NCBI GenBank assembly: GCA_002887195.1
Contig: PJAB01000028.1
Coordinates: 1 to 59,200 of the forward strand
Direction of reading: 5' to 3'
DNA length: 59,200 bases
From: Chrysochromulina parva
Taxonomy: Eukaryota; Haptophyta; Prymnesiales; Chrysochromulinaceae
In this document: in pieces, positions 1 through 10,201 of the stretch
Layout of the letters: each line of letters starts with the position of its first letter
Position numbering within the stretch: the first letter of the stretch is position 1
Translations under genes and position numbers: made by a program
The notes under the pieces: generated by a model
Databases searched by the model: none
The model's input: the letters and a program-made list of their open reading frames with translations, nothing else
What the model was told of the DNA's origin: nothing

Positions 1-439
1 CCCGAACTTCCCCTACGGAAAAGGGGGGTTCGATGTGTCGGGAGGGGGGGGGTAAGGGGTCACCGGGTGTCATCACACTGATGAACCCCGGACCGTATTG
101 GCCGTTATACTTGTGGGGGTGGCTCGTAGGGGGGGACCAACGAACCGCCCTCTGCCAAGGGGGGGTCCGTTAGCCGCCCGATGGTCGCCCGCCTCGTTAG
201 GTACGGTCCGGTGAGACAAAAGAAAAACCGTTTCTTAAAATGCCATCTCGGCAAGACGCACAGCCACAGGCCCCGTGGAGACCCATCGTGGGGGGCGCAA
301 GGTTAGGAGGAAATCTCGATTCCGGTTCCGCCGTTCCTCGGCGGACTCTACGACAAGAACAGTACTTCTCTCGTTACTCTCGCTCGGCCGACGTTAAACG
401 ACAAGTATGTGAACACGAGTACGCTGGCGCGCGATGACG
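1..439. other. Intergenic, no gene seen
   Basis: G-run-rich sequence with several runs of six or more G and no supported reading frame. The short open frame from about 240 has no recognisable domain and unconvincing composition. No telomere-type repeat is visible at the window edge. Confidence 0.5.
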
Positions 440-1870
440 TCAAATAAACTCAACCCTTCTCACGTTCACCAGCCGGGCCTCAGCCGCGTCAATGACCGCA
501 AACCCCTCGGCGATGCTCCTGAGCTCATTGAGCCCGGCGGCCGTCTGGTACGAGGGCGTCGAGTAGGGGCTCGCGAGGTTGCGTACGTTCCACGCGACGA
601 CGACGCCACGCTCATCGAGCACGGGGCCGCCCGAGTGCCCCGGCATCACGAGCCCCTGGAACTTGAGCCAGTTGCCATGCTCATCATGGTGCGGCCCAAC
701 GTACTCGCCAAAGGTGGGCGTGGGCGTGTCGCCGCCGCCGAGCGGGTATCCGAGGGAGAAGAGCCGCTGGCCAAGCACAAGCGGCTCGGGCGGCGGCGTG
801 CGCGCGAGCGTGAAGCATCGCGTCGAGATGAGCGGAGTCTCAGCGGGCGATGGGCCGCGCCCTCCGAGCTTGCGCACCGCCCGCAGCACGGCCGCATCGG
901 CCACGTCCGCTTCGAGTAGCAGCGCGCCTGTGCTCGGTCGTGGTCTCTTGGTGGAGGGATCGAGATTGGCCGAGTTCCAGTCGTTAGTGTGCGCGAGCGC
1001 CTCGACGACCCATGAGGTATGCCAATCCGTCTCACCGCCTACGTACAAGCTCGCCACCAAGCACGCGCGCGACGACACGTCATACTCGCCTGCGCCGCTG
1101 CCGGCGCCGTGTTGGTGGGCTTCGTCGCCGAGGATGTCGACTATCCGCTGCGCGGCGCTGCGCACGTGTTCGCAGGTGAAGACGAGAGAGTGCGCGGCAT
1201 TGACGAGGAATCCACTGCCCAGTGGACGCACGTCCCAGGTGCTCCCCCCCTCAAAGGTGACACGTTTCCAATGGGGGCCGCGCGAGGGACGCGCCGTACT
1301 GGCGGACAGCGCGGCACCAATCTGCATGAGCCCACGGCGCATCCACTCCTCTATTGGCGGGCGCAGCGTTGGCGCCGCATAGAAGGTCGTCGGCGGCTCA
1401 GGCGCGTCACCGAGGCCCCTGACCACGAACACCACGTCCTTCTCGGCATGGTTGTCGTCGTACAGGTACGCGAAGCCGCCGTGGGGCCAGCGCCGCCCGT
1501 CGTCCAGCCCCGTGCCGAGTGGCTCGTACGGTTTCACCCAAAAGAAGCAGCGCACCCCCTTCGCCTTGAGAAGGTCGAGCGTCACCTTATGATGCACCGA
1601 AACACCCGCGAGTCCATGCGGTGCGAGCCAATTGGTGCGTGCCTGCAGTGGCTCATCCAAAGAGAGCTTACGGAAGCACAGGCCCCGCTGCTCACGCGAT
1701 GGCCACAGGCACTTGACGGCGCAGATCGGCTCGATCGGGCGCACCTCGCGACGGATCTCCCGAATCTCCGACGGCTCGATCGGGCGCACCTCGCGACGGA
1801 TCTCCCGAATCTCCGACGAGCCGATCGACGCCCCTGCTGGCACCGCCTCATCGCCCGCGCCGCCACCCAT

Positions 1871-1920
<50 letters not shown>

Positions 1921-3856
1921 TGCCGCCGCCACCCACGCCGCCGCCACCCACGCCGCCGTCGCCGCCGCCGCCTGCGCTCGTTCGCGTGCCCAGCGGTGCG
2001 GGCAACTCGACCTCAACGATGGCGAGCGAGTCGGGGAGCCTCTCGGCGCGAAAGAGGCGCTGTTCGCTCACGTACAGGTGATGCGTGCGCTGCTCGTCGC
2101 CGAGCTCACACAGCTTGGCGATCTCGGCGTTGCGGTGCGGGTCGCTGATGGGCTCCCAGGTGCCCGGGGCGACCTCGGCCTCGTACTGCGGCTTGGCCTC
2201 AAAGTAGACGAACCCACCCGCGCTCAGAAGCGACTCGGCAAAAAAGCAGTCCATGCGTGCGAGGGAGAAGCAGTTCAAGTCCCTGGGACGTCCAGCTTGG
2301 CGCTGTAGCGCCGAGACGACGACGTCACGTGCCTCCGCGGGCAAAGGGTAGACGAAGGCATACTCCGAGGCGCGGTCGGGGATGCCTAGCTGCCGCTTGA
2401 GCTCCTGCGGGAGAGTCATGAAGTGCTTGCCCGACACCGCGCCCGTCGCGACGTGTGTGGGTACGCCGGGGATGTCGAGCATGTAAGCCCCTCCCAGCAT
2501 CGGCGCGTCCTCGACGAAACTCCGAGCGATCACCTGTGGGGAAGTAGGGGCGCCGAGGTGAGCGTTTGCATGCAAGCCGACGAAGCTCCGAGCGATCACC
2601 TGGTCAAAGCTCACGCGCAGCCCGAGGCTTGAGAAGTTGACGGGACCGAATTCAAATGGGCCGAGCTCCTCGAGCGCTGTGGGGTTTAGGTCGAGGGCCG
2701 TGGCGGAGCCGAGCGCCGTGGTGGGCACACCGAGTGCGCGCTGTCGTGGCGACGCGGGTTGCAGGGCGCCGCACGTCGGACAGGCGAGGCACGTGGGCGG
2801 GTGCAGATGCGGGATGCTGTCGCTGCTGCTGCTGCTGCTGCCGCCGCCGCCCATCTCAGCGCCTGCATCCAGGCCGTGCATCACTCGTGACACGTGAGCG
2901 GTGGGTGCAGACACGGCACGGCGCAGCTGCGGCATCGGTTCACGCGCCGTGTCAGGCATTGGATGGCGCGACGCTGCCCCGGTGGAGGCGAACGGCCGCA
3001 GCCCGGGCGGCACCATGCCATAGGCGCTGAAGGCATCAAGAGCCGCTGAGGGGACGGCGATAGTGGAGGTGGATGCGCTCGGGATGGTGCTTGGGATCAC
3101 TTGGGTTGCGGCAGCGGTACCGGTAGGCTCCTCCTCAACCTCACCTCCATACCGACGCCGCTTCGCCAGCGGCACGCCCGAGTCCGCCTCCATGCCCGCC
3201 TCGGGTGAACCGGCGGCGGGCAGGCGCGCCGCCTCGGCCGCCGGTTGCAACTCTCGCGCTGTAGTCAGCAGGTGGGCGGCCAGCGCGCGCTGGAGCACCA
3301 GGCCCCCTGGCAGTGCAGGCCGCACCACCTGCCGTGCAATCGCGCGATCGCGCCGCCGCCCGTGCGTGTCGAGCATCGGCCGTCCGTCGGGATGGATGGC
3401 CGTCTGCTTGTAGTTGACCAGGTCGATCTCACGATCGCCGTGCATGCGCAAGCGCACCTTGGGCGCACCGCTCGCCAGGCTCCTTTCTAAAAGCTCGCAC
3501 AGGTCCTCGCCGCTCTCGTCGTCAGCACGCTGCATGGGGCGCCAGCCGATGGGCGGCGATTCGTGTTCGTCATTCCACCACACCCAGCGGAGAAGCTTGC
3601 TGGTGTTATCCGACTGGCGGCGGATTGGAACGATCTCGCTCGCTCTCTGCTGCGACATTGTGCCCAGATCTACAGCGCGCTGATCTGAGCCCACGCGCAC
3701 CGAACTGTGCCCGCTGCGCCACGATGCCTCAAGTACCTGGCACTGCGCCGGCGGGAAGTGTTGCCATCCCCATGTCTGCACGCACCCCCACCAGTACCAT
3801 TGGGGGTCGAGCTGGGCCGGCGGCGGCGCCGAAGGCAACTCGGATATAGACAACAT
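440..3856 (-). CDS. Tandem WWE-domain protein with C-terminal trypsin-like serine protease domain
   Basis: A single uninterrupted frame of 1138 aa from an ATG at 3856. Residues ~20-80 and ~88-180 look like two WWE domains: Trp-rich starts (WYWWG, WVWW) and Deltex-like ends (AVDLGTMSQ with PIRR; EIDLVNYKQ with QVVRP). A weaker WWE-like stretch lies near 520-600. WWE domains of the Deltex/RNF146 class bind ADP-ribose chains or partner proteins. The C-terminal ~270 residues have a chymotrypsin-fold triad: His in FTCEHV, Asp in ADVADAAVL and Ser ~1075 in GHSGGPV. The middle is low complexity (Ser and Gly runs, a duplicated 15-residue block). No signal peptide is seen, so an intracellular protease is likely. 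The domain calls are by eye; the substrate and any ADP-ribose control are inference. The protease call is strong and the WWE call good. Confidence 0.85.
1728..1817 (-). repeat. Perfect 45-nt tandem duplication inside the WWE-protease gene
   Basis: Two adjacent identical 45-nt units (1728-1772 and 1773-1817) encode two copies of a 15-residue charged block beginning SEIREIRREV. The reading frame is kept. Perfect identity suggests a recent duplication. Confidence 0.9.
1871..1930 (-). repeat. (GCC/GGC)n trinucleotide run encoding polyglycine
   Basis: A run of GCC units on the plus strand reads as glycine codons in the minus-strand protease gene. It continues as broken Gly-rich sequence to about 1976 and forms the linker before the 15-residue duplication. 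Confidence 0.85.
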
Positions 3857-4576
3857 AGGGCGAGCCGATGCGGACCGACACCACGCCCGCCGCGACGGCC
3901 GCGTCGACGTAAAGCAGCAGTCTCGCCTGAACAGCCGAGAGGAGAGAGGGGGGAGTGTGAAAAACTCGTTTTACTGTTGTAACACTCGGAAGCCAACGGC
4001 CTTATCGGAACAGGACTGGGTCCCGAGGGTGTGAACCGTCAGGGTAGCTATGTCCGGGTCCCCCAAATGTATACCGGGGTCTTCCCGGCCCGCCCGCTTC
4101 GCGCTTCAAATAAAATGCGCCGCACTGCGGTGCGGCTGTGAGTGAAAGTTCTAAGTTGATCGTATTGGTGCATTGGGTTTTCGCCGCACCGCACAATCGA
4201 GCGCCCCCCCCGCCGAGGGTTAGCTCGCCCCACCATTTACGGCGCGCACGCTTCTGGCCGCCCCCATCCGTGCCAGCGGCACCTCCCCCCGGCTAGCCCC
4301 GCCGCTACCTGCTGTTATACTGTGCCGATCCCTTTCGCGCACACTTGTCGGTGTGACATGTTCTGATCTCAGGCCGAGTCCGCATCCACGACCACATGCA
4401 CATGGACAAATGCTACCGCTTCGCCTTCCCCACTCCCGGGCATGCCTCACAATCCAAAGCGCCGTCTCGGGCACGCATCACAATCCGAAGCGCCGTCTCG
4501 GGCATGCCTCACAACCCGAAGCGCCGTCCCGGGCACGCATCACAATCCGAAGCGCCGTCTCGGACATGCATCACGA
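3857..4576. other. Intergenic with a tandem repeat at its left end
   Basis: This is the 5' flank of the minus-strand WWE-protease gene and the 3' flank of the next minus-strand gene. Apart from the 31-nt tandem array, no gene or RNA is recognised. Confidence 0.5.
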
Positions 4577-4580
4577 TCAG
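4438..4580. repeat. 31-nt tandem repeat, about 4.6 units
   Basis: Units start at 4438, 4469, 4500 and 4531, with a partial fifth from 4562. Units 2 and 4 are identical; units 1 and 3 differ at a few positions (catgcctc versus cacgcatc), so the array alternates like a 62-nt higher-order repeat. It ends against the stop codon of the coiled-coil gene at 4577. Confidence 0.85.
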
Positions 4581-6275
4581 AGCGGGCTCTCATGCGACAC
4601 GGCGGCCATCCGCGACGCCATGGGCGAGGCGGACGAGAGCGCGCACGTGGGCGGGGGCGAGCTCGGCGGCGATCTCATCGTCTCCAGATGTGATCTCGAC
4701 GGCGATCTCATCGTCTCCAGATGAGATTTGAGCGAGGCGAGGGAAGTGCTCAGCGCAGCGCTACTCGGGTCGATCGAGCCGCTTGACCCGAGCGTCGCTA
4801 GGTGGCGAGCGGCAAAGGCGGCAGCGCCCCGCGACGGCGGGTGCATCGGGATAGCCGCCACGCTGCGAGGAGCGAGCATACTCTGATCGGAGAGGGCTGC
4901 CCTTGGCGATGCCGCGTACGTGTCGGAGAGGTCGCACCTGTGCAGCGGCGTGGGCGGGGCTGAGGGCAGAGCCGATGCCGCCACCGACGCCGCCGCCGCC
5001 GCCGCCGCTGCATCTGCCACCGCCGCAGCACTGCCTGTGCCCGCGCCGAAAGCGCCTCTCGCACGCTCATAGAGCTGCTGGGCGCTCTCGTACCGTCCCA
5101 GCTCCGAGCTCGCAATCTTGACGCGCTCCCGGTCTGCGCCAACGAAATTGGCCGCGCTGTGAATCAGCGCGCGCTCGGCGTTACCAACCTGCCAGCGGAG
5201 GTTATCAGAGGTCATCAGAGGTCATCAGAGGCCATCAGAGGTCATCAGAGGTCACCAGAGGCCATCAGAGGCCATCAGAGGCCATCAGAGGCCATCAGAG
5301 GTCGTCAGAGGTCGTCAGAGGTCGTCAGAGGTCATCAGAGGCCATCAGAGGTCATCAAAGGTCATCAGATCAGAGCCATCAGAGGCCATCAGAGGTCATC
5401 AGAGGCCATCAGAGGTCATCAGAATCTGCCAGCGGGGATCTGCCAACCTGCCAGCGAAGGGTCTCCTCACGGCTCACGCTGGTCGCACTCCTCAGCCGCT
5501 CCTCGTGCAGCCGCAGGTCCAGTTGGCGGCGCTCGTTGAGCGCCAGCGCCAGTGCCTCCGAAGCTTGAGCACGCTCTTGTTCGAGCATGATTCGATTCTT
5601 AGCAAGGTCGTCGGCGCGCTGCGCCACCTGAGCGCAGCGCTGCTCGGCCGCCTCGCGACGGGTCTGCTCGTCAGCCGCCAGGGTGGTCTGGTGCGCCAGG
5701 CGCTCGGTGAGGAAGCGATTCTCGCTGATCGCGATTGCCAGCGCGTCCTCCGCACGCCATGCCCGGCCAAGTGCCTCGTCGCGCTGAGCCTCGAGCAGCT
5801 GCCGCATGCTGGTCGCCTCCGCGTTCGCCTGGCGGAAAAAGTCCTCAACCTTTCGCCGCTCGGCCACCGCGGCGCTCAGGTCGTTGAAGAGGCGCAGCCG
5901 CTCCTGCTCGCTTTGTGCGGCCGCGCGCGACCATTGTGCCTGGTCTGTGGACTCTTTGATCAGATGATCGTGCTCCTCCTGCGAGAGCCGCGCTTGCCAC
6001 GCACCCGCCGCAGCGAGAAGCTGCGAGGACGTCGCCTTGGATTCGGCCAGCTCCTCCTCGGCGCGCCTCCTACGCTCCTCACTTTCGTCGCGCGCCGCCT
6101 CCGCCTGCTGCTGCTTCTCGGCTGCGACCTGCAGCGCCTTCTTGAGCTCCACGATCTCGTACTTTTGATTGTCGAGCTTCTCGATCAGGCTGACTCGTTC
6201 CTCGCGCAGCTGGGTCACCTGTGTGTGCAGCGGACGGTGCCGGTCCGGCGTGAGGGGGATGGTGGTGCACGCCAT
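4577..6275 (-). CDS. Coiled-coil protein, unknown function, one intron
   Basis: Two exons: 6275-5448 and 5188-4577 (479 aa). Residues from about 15 to 330 form a long coiled coil rich in Glu, Arg, Gln and Ala. The C-terminal part is Ala/Ser-rich with a repeated SHLETMRSP block just before the end. Both exons read in phase 0 across the join (..LRWQ / VGNAERAL..). I chose the ATG at 6275 because the longer frame begins at a non-ATG codon. A 5' exon joining at the CAG|GTGACC site near 6229 is possible, so the first ~15 residues are uncertain. No family is recognised; it may be a centrosomal, cytoskeletal or Golgi coiled-coil protein. Confidence 0.7.
5189..5447 (-). other. Intron (259 nt) made mostly of a decamer array, with duplicated exon borders
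   Basis: The donor GTTGGC follows exon end CGCTGGCAG, and the acceptor CGCTGGCAG precedes GTTGGTAAC. The 14-nt string CGCTGGCAGGTTGG therefore occurs at both borders, and a third copy of CGCTGGCAG lies about 20 nt inside the donor end. Both exon frames meet in phase 0, which supports these sites. Confidence 0.85.
5200..5430 (-). repeat. Decamer tandem array, about 22 units, inside an intron
   Basis: On the gene strand the unit is CTCTGATGAC or CTCTGATGGC. There are about 22 copies with small variants (TGACGAC, GTGACC types) and one phase break near 5369-5374. Each unit carries CTGAT or a close variant, which fits the loose branch-point consensus yUnAy. Confidence 0.9.
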
Positions 6276-6374
6276 TGAGGTGGACGTGTGGACGACACGA
6301 TTGATCGCGAAGTGATGTCGCGAAGTAAGCTTCAGAACTTTGCCAAACTTGCATGTAACAGACACCGCTCTTAA

Positions 6375-8174
6375 TCAGTTATCCTCGCCTTTTGCCGCCG
6401 TCTTCTCGCACGCCTCCTCGCACGCCCCCCGGAAGGCGTTCGATGCGCATTCATCGCCCAGCAAGAGCAGCTCGCGCACGAATTTCGAGGGCTGGTGCAT
6501 TCTGCGGGCCACGTCGATGGGGCGCCGCCCGTCGTAGTCAGCAAGCCACAAGTCGGGAGGGTTCGCGTGTCGGAGCAGCCGCAGGCCCTCGACGTCGTCG
6601 TGCGCGGCCGCAAGGTGGCCGGGCGTCGCGCCACGGGCATCGGCTGCCGCGGTGGACGCGCGAGCGCCGAGCAGGGTGCGTACGCACTCGAGGCGCTTCT
6701 CGTGCAGCTTGACGCACCGTGAGCATCGGCAGCCGTTGGTGCCCTCTCCCAGTCGATGGGCCGCCAGGTGCAGAGGCGTCCAACCGACCGCGTCCGCCTG
6801 CGATGGCTTCGACTGCGAACCACCCAGGCTAAGCAGCGCAGCGAGTGCCGCCGGGTGAGAGTGGTTCGCGGCCACGTGGAGAGGCGTCCATCCAAAATGC
6901 GTGGGGCGCACCATGTCGACCCCGGCCTCGCGCAGTGCGCGCAGGCACGCCACCGAGCCCGAGCGCGCCGCGTAGTGCGCCGCGCTCCTGCCGGCATCGT
7001 CCACCACGTCAATCGCCGCGCCCGCCTGCACCAGGAACTGGAGGGTCTTCAGTTGCGCACCCACTGCCGAGGCGTGCAAGGCCGTCGCGCCAAAAGCATC
7101 CGGTGCGTCGATCAGCGCACCAGCGGCGAGCAACGTCGCGGTCGCCTCGCACGCGCCGGCATGAGCGGCGAGGATGATAGGTGGACATCCGCCACGCCTC
7201 TCAAGCGGGGCAGCCCCCGCGCCCTCGGCGGGCCGACGAGGCGCGTAACCACCGTTGGCATCTGCGCCCCTGCTTAGCAGCAATCGAAGTGGCGCGACGC
7301 GGTTGTGCTCGGCAGCAACGTCGAGCGCGCTCCAGCCGCCTGCATCGCGCGCGTCGACCTCGACGCCATGGTCGAGCAGCAGCTGCAGCGCACGCACGCG
7401 CCGGCATGCCGGATCGGCACATCGGCAGCACGTCGTCGCATAGTGCAACGCGCGACGGCCACGCGCGTCCGGACGCTCCACGTTGGCACCACCGTCAAGC
7501 AGCACCTCAAGGGCCTCAGGCGCGTCGGCAGCGGCGGCGGCGTGGCATGCGGTGCGCTTCTTCTTGTCGATGCCCTCGACGCTTGCCCCATGCCGCAGCA
7601 GCACCTCCGCCGCCTCCGCCGCGTTCGACCACGCTGCGAGATGCAAAGGCCTCACGCCTTTGCGGCCGCGCCTCTCAGGTTTGGCACCGGCCTCGAGCAG
7701 CAGCGTGCACACGTGCGGCAGGTTGAGTGTGCTCGCCGCGTGCAGTGCCGTCGTGCCCTTGGCGTCCGCCTTGTCGACCGAGGCACCCTCGCGCAGCAGT
7801 CGCTCGAGGCATGCGGTGCGCTGGTCACCTGCAAGGACAGAGAGGTGCAGAGGTATCACGTTGAGCTCTCCTGCAGGCCGCTCGTAGTCCGCGCCCGCAC
7901 GCAACAGGGCGTCGAGCCGGTCAATGTCTTGCTCGATCACGCTGCGGTGCACGCGCGTGAGCCCCAGCTCGTCCGCCTGGTTGAGCTCCTGGCGTAGCGT
8001 GTGCCCGAGCTGCTCCAGTTGCGACTTGAGCTCGGGCGGCATCGGAAGCTCACGATCAGCCACATTCTCGAGCAGCGCGGAGAGCGAGCGGAGGCGATTC
8101 ACAACAGGCGCGGCGTGGAGAACTGGGACCAGGACGAGCGGGAACAGGAGGAGCTGTAGCAACGCGCCTCGCAT
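6375..8174 (-). CDS. Signal-peptide ankyrin-repeat protein
   Basis: 599 aa from the ATG at 8174, chosen because it opens a clear signal peptide (MRGALLQLLLFPLVLVPVLH then AAP). The open frame continues upstream, but that sequence is poor. After a short helical region (~20-75) about 13 ankyrin repeats follow (~80-580) with typical G-TALH, LL--GA and D--G signatures. Two repeats hold Cys-rich inserts (CCRCADPACRR and CRCSRC), possibly metal sites or disulfides. Ankyrin proteins are usually cytosolic or nuclear, so entry to the secretory pathway or a plastid-related compartment is notable. No transmembrane segment or ER-retention signal is seen after the signal peptide. The partner is unknown. 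Confidence 0.85.
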   Translation of the reverse strand: MRGALLQLLLFPLVLVPVLHAAPVVNRLRSLSALLENVADRELPMPPELKSQLEQLGHTLRQELNQADELGLTRVHRSVIEQDIDRLDALLRAGADYERPAGELNVIPLHLSVLAGDQRTACLERLLREGASVDKADAKGTTALHAASTLNLPHVCTLLLEAGAKPERRGRKGVRPLHLAAWSNAAEAAEVLLRHGASVEGIDKKKRTACHAAAAADAPEALEVLLDGGANVERPDARGRRALHYATTCCRCADPACRRVRALQLLLDHGVEVDARDAGGWSALDVAAEHNRVAPLRLLLSRGADANGGYAPRRPAEGAGAAPLERRGGCPPIILAAHAGACEATATLLAAGALIDAPDAFGATALHASAVGAQLKTLQFLVQAGAAIDVVDDAGRSAAHYAARSGSVACLRALREAGVDMVRPTHFGWTPLHVAANHSHPAALAALLSLGGSQSKPSQADAVGWTPLHLAAHRLGEGTNGCRCSRCVKLHEKRLECVRTLLGARASTAAADARGATPGHLAAAHDDVEGLRLLRHANPPDLWLADYDGRRPIDVARRMHQPSKFVRELLLLGDECASNAFRGACEEACEKTAAKGEDN

Positions 8175-8365
8175 TGAAAAAAGAGATTTCACTGTGAACG
8201 TAAACACGGCAGGACGCGACAAGAGGTAGCCGTTGCGTAACCCGTTGGCTGTGAAGATGCAATGCGAAATTCCAAAGCTGCAATGGTGTGTGTTTGTCAA
8301 TAACGTTTGATCTCGCGACATCGTCGCTTGCATCGCCACACGCTCAAAGCACGACATGTACCCCA

Positions 8366-9517
8366 TCAATCCCTCCCATTCGCAGGCAAAGGCACGACCG
8401 CTGACTCTGCAGCAACGCTGCCTCCAACGACGGCGCCGCAACTACCCTCCGCGTTGCTCGTCTCCACCACTCTGCAGCTCGCGGCAGCACCGCCGCCACT
8501 TGTGCCAGCGGAGCCGCAACCTCCAGCGCCGCCGCGTACCTCGCCGCTGCCGACACACGCCCCTCCACCAGCAGCACCGCTAGCCGCCGACGCCTCAACC
8601 TTGCCCGCCGCCGCCGCCCTGGCGGCCGCTGCGTTGCGTGCGCGTATCGGAACAAACGGCTCCGTGAAGACATCGAGGAGGCGGCGCACTTTGCGATCGC
8701 CCAGGCCTGGGCATGCAGTGAGCTCCTCCTCGGTGGCGCTCAGGATGCTCGCAAGCGATCCGAAGCGCGTGTGCAGAGTGGCCACGTCATTCTTATTGAG
8801 CGAGCGTACGGGGTGGAGTGCGTCGGCGAGCTGCGCAAGTAGCGAACCGTCGTGACGCTCCTTGATGAGATCGGCCGGCTTCTTGGCGAAGGCTCGGAAG
8901 GTCTCGAGGTAGCGCGCGGCTTCGACCACGCTGAAGGCAAGCACCGTCGTCGCGTCCTGCCGCAGCGCCTTTTGAGTGATCGCGAGGACCGGCTCGTCCG
9001 GGTCGTCGCAGTCAACGAGCACCAGCACGATCCGCAGCGTGTAGCCGAGCGTGAGCTCGAGTAGCCGGCGCGTAACATAGTTGGGGTGCAGCAGGTGGTA
9101 GCGTATTGAGAGGAAGAGCGCACACGTTGTCTCTGAGAGCACGTAGTCTGCAGTTGTCTCGCCGTATTGCCATGGCACGTTGCGGATGGCGCGTAGCACC
9201 GGATTGCCCTGCTGTCGGCGGGAGACGAGGATCGCGGTTGGGTTGAACGGCGCGGGCGCCGCAGCAGCGGAGGAGCCTGCGGCGCGAGCTGCCGAGGAGA
9301 TGGTGGACGAGGAGGTTGCTGTGCTGGGTCCTGTGGGCAACACCGATTGTGGCGGTGCTGCCGAGGGTAGCGGTGGCATGATGCCGCCTACGGCGACGGC
9401 GGGAGCTGGCGCTGGTGCAGTGAGTTGCGACGACGAAGGAACAAATAAGCTCGTGGCCGCGTTCTTCTTGCGCTCGCGAGCGGCCGCTACCTCCAAGGCA
9501 GTCGGCAGACGCGACAT
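8366..9517 (-). CDS. ERCC1: DNA excision repair protein ERCC1/Rad10
   Basis: 383 aa from the ATG at 9517, the first ATG in frame. Residues ~90-215 hold the ERCC1/Rad10 central domain: NPVLRAIRNVPWQYG, YVLSETTCALFLSIRYH LHP and VLVLVDCDDP. This domain binds XPA and single-stranded DNA in the family. A tandem helix-hairpin-helix follows (~235-295; LNKNDVATLHTRFGSLASI, TACPGLGDRKVRRLLD), which pairs with XPF. ERCC1-XPF is the structure-specific nuclease for nucleotide excision and crosslink repair; ERCC1 itself lacks the catalytic motif. The C-terminal ~85 residues are an unusual Gly/Ala/Ser-rich tail absent from standard family members. Confidence 0.93.
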   Translation of the reverse strand: MSRLPTALEVAAARERKKNAATSLFVPSSSQLTAPAPAPAVAVGGIMPPLPSAAPPQSVLPTGPSTATSSSTISSAARAAGSSAAAAPAPFNPTAILVSRRQQGNPVLRAIRNVPWQYGETTADYVLSETTCALFLSIRYHLLHPNYVTRRLLELTLGYTLRIVLVLVDCDDPDEPVLAITQKALRQDATTVLAFSVVEAARYLETFRAFAKKPADLIKERHDGSLLAQLADALHPVRSLNKNDVATLHTRFGSLASILSATEEELTACPGLGDRKVRRLLDVFTEPFVPIRARNAAAARAAAAGKVEASAASGAAGGGACVGSGEVRGGAGGCGSAGTSGGGAAASCRVVETSNAEGSCGAVVGGSVAAESAVVPLPANGRD

Positions 9518-9694
9518 ATGAAGATTGAAGTGGGTGCGAACACAAACATTGGCTGTGAATAGAAAGATACTATTGTATGATTCCTCACCCACAAAGGTAT
9601 TTCTCAAAACGGTGCCTCTCCCTAAGCGCGCCGGACTCGTATTGTAAAAGTGGCAGCATCGTCGTGTTGTGTGTGTCTCTTCAGACCTTGGTCG

Positions 9695-10201
9695 CTATCG
9701 TGAATTATGTGCCGTGTGGCTGATGTAGGTGCTCCAGCCAAATGTGAGAAGCACCGTGGTTGTTGGCCGTATGTGTGCTGGTATGAGCGAAAACGCAAAC
9801 AGGTTGTACGGCAGCCACACGCGCATCTCGTTCACGAGCACGCCTGGCATGGCTGCGCAAACATCAGTAGAGGAGGTGCCACGCAGTCCCATCGAGGCTG
9901 CGTTGCCAAATGTACCCAACAGGGCTATATCAGCCAGCGATTTGAAGACGACGGCGCGGCCGCTGGTCCCTGGCCACGTGCCGTCAAGCAGGCGATACAC
10001 CGCAGGCACGAGTACGGCTGACCAAAAGCCGCCAATCGCTGCCGCTCGTACGGCGCGAGATGTGCTCATCGACGGCGACTCCTCAATGGCTTGAGCAAGG
10101 ACGTCGCCGGCCGCGCCGAGAGTAGCACCTTGCAAACCATTCGTCGTGATAGGACGGTGCACCAGTGCGGACGTATAGGCCGCGGAGATCCGCTGCCACA
10201 T
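9695..10201 (-). CDS. Mpv17/PMP22 family membrane protein
   Basis: 168 aa, close to the usual Mpv17 length. It starts with a family-like opening (MWQRISAAY, LVHRPITTNGLQGATL, AGDVLAQAIEE). The C-terminal family block is present: NEMRVWLPYNLFAFSLIPAHIRP then a final hydrophobic helix containing FGWSTYIS. Four hydrophobic segments can be drawn. Members sit in peroxisomal, mitochondrial inner or plastid membranes and are linked to small-solute permeability; which membrane applies here cannot be told. The ATG follows a CATCGAGCAAA string similar to those just before other starts in this window. Confidence 0.88.
   Translation of the reverse strand: MWQRISAAYTSALVHRPITTNGLQGATLGAAGDVLAQAIEESPSMSTSRAVRAAAIGGFWSAVLVPAVYRLLDGTWPGTSGRAVVFKSLADIALLGTFGNAASMGLRGTSSTDVCAAMPGVLVNEMRVWLPYNLFAFSLIPAHIRPTTTVLLTFGWSTYISHTAHNSR

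Noticed and set aside
1019..2308. Long plus-strand open frame opposite the WWE-protease gene
   Set aside because: It is a GC-rich antisense shadow: Arg/Ala runs, no domain, while the minus strand has clear protease and WWE motifs.
4353..4724. Three overlapping open frames through the 31-nt repeat
   Set aside because: All three frames stay open because the unit lacks stops; composition is repeat-driven and they overlap the true minus-strand gene end.
5200..5430. CRISPR-like array
   Set aside because: The units are contiguous decamers with no spacers, in a spliceosomal intron of a eukaryotic gene.
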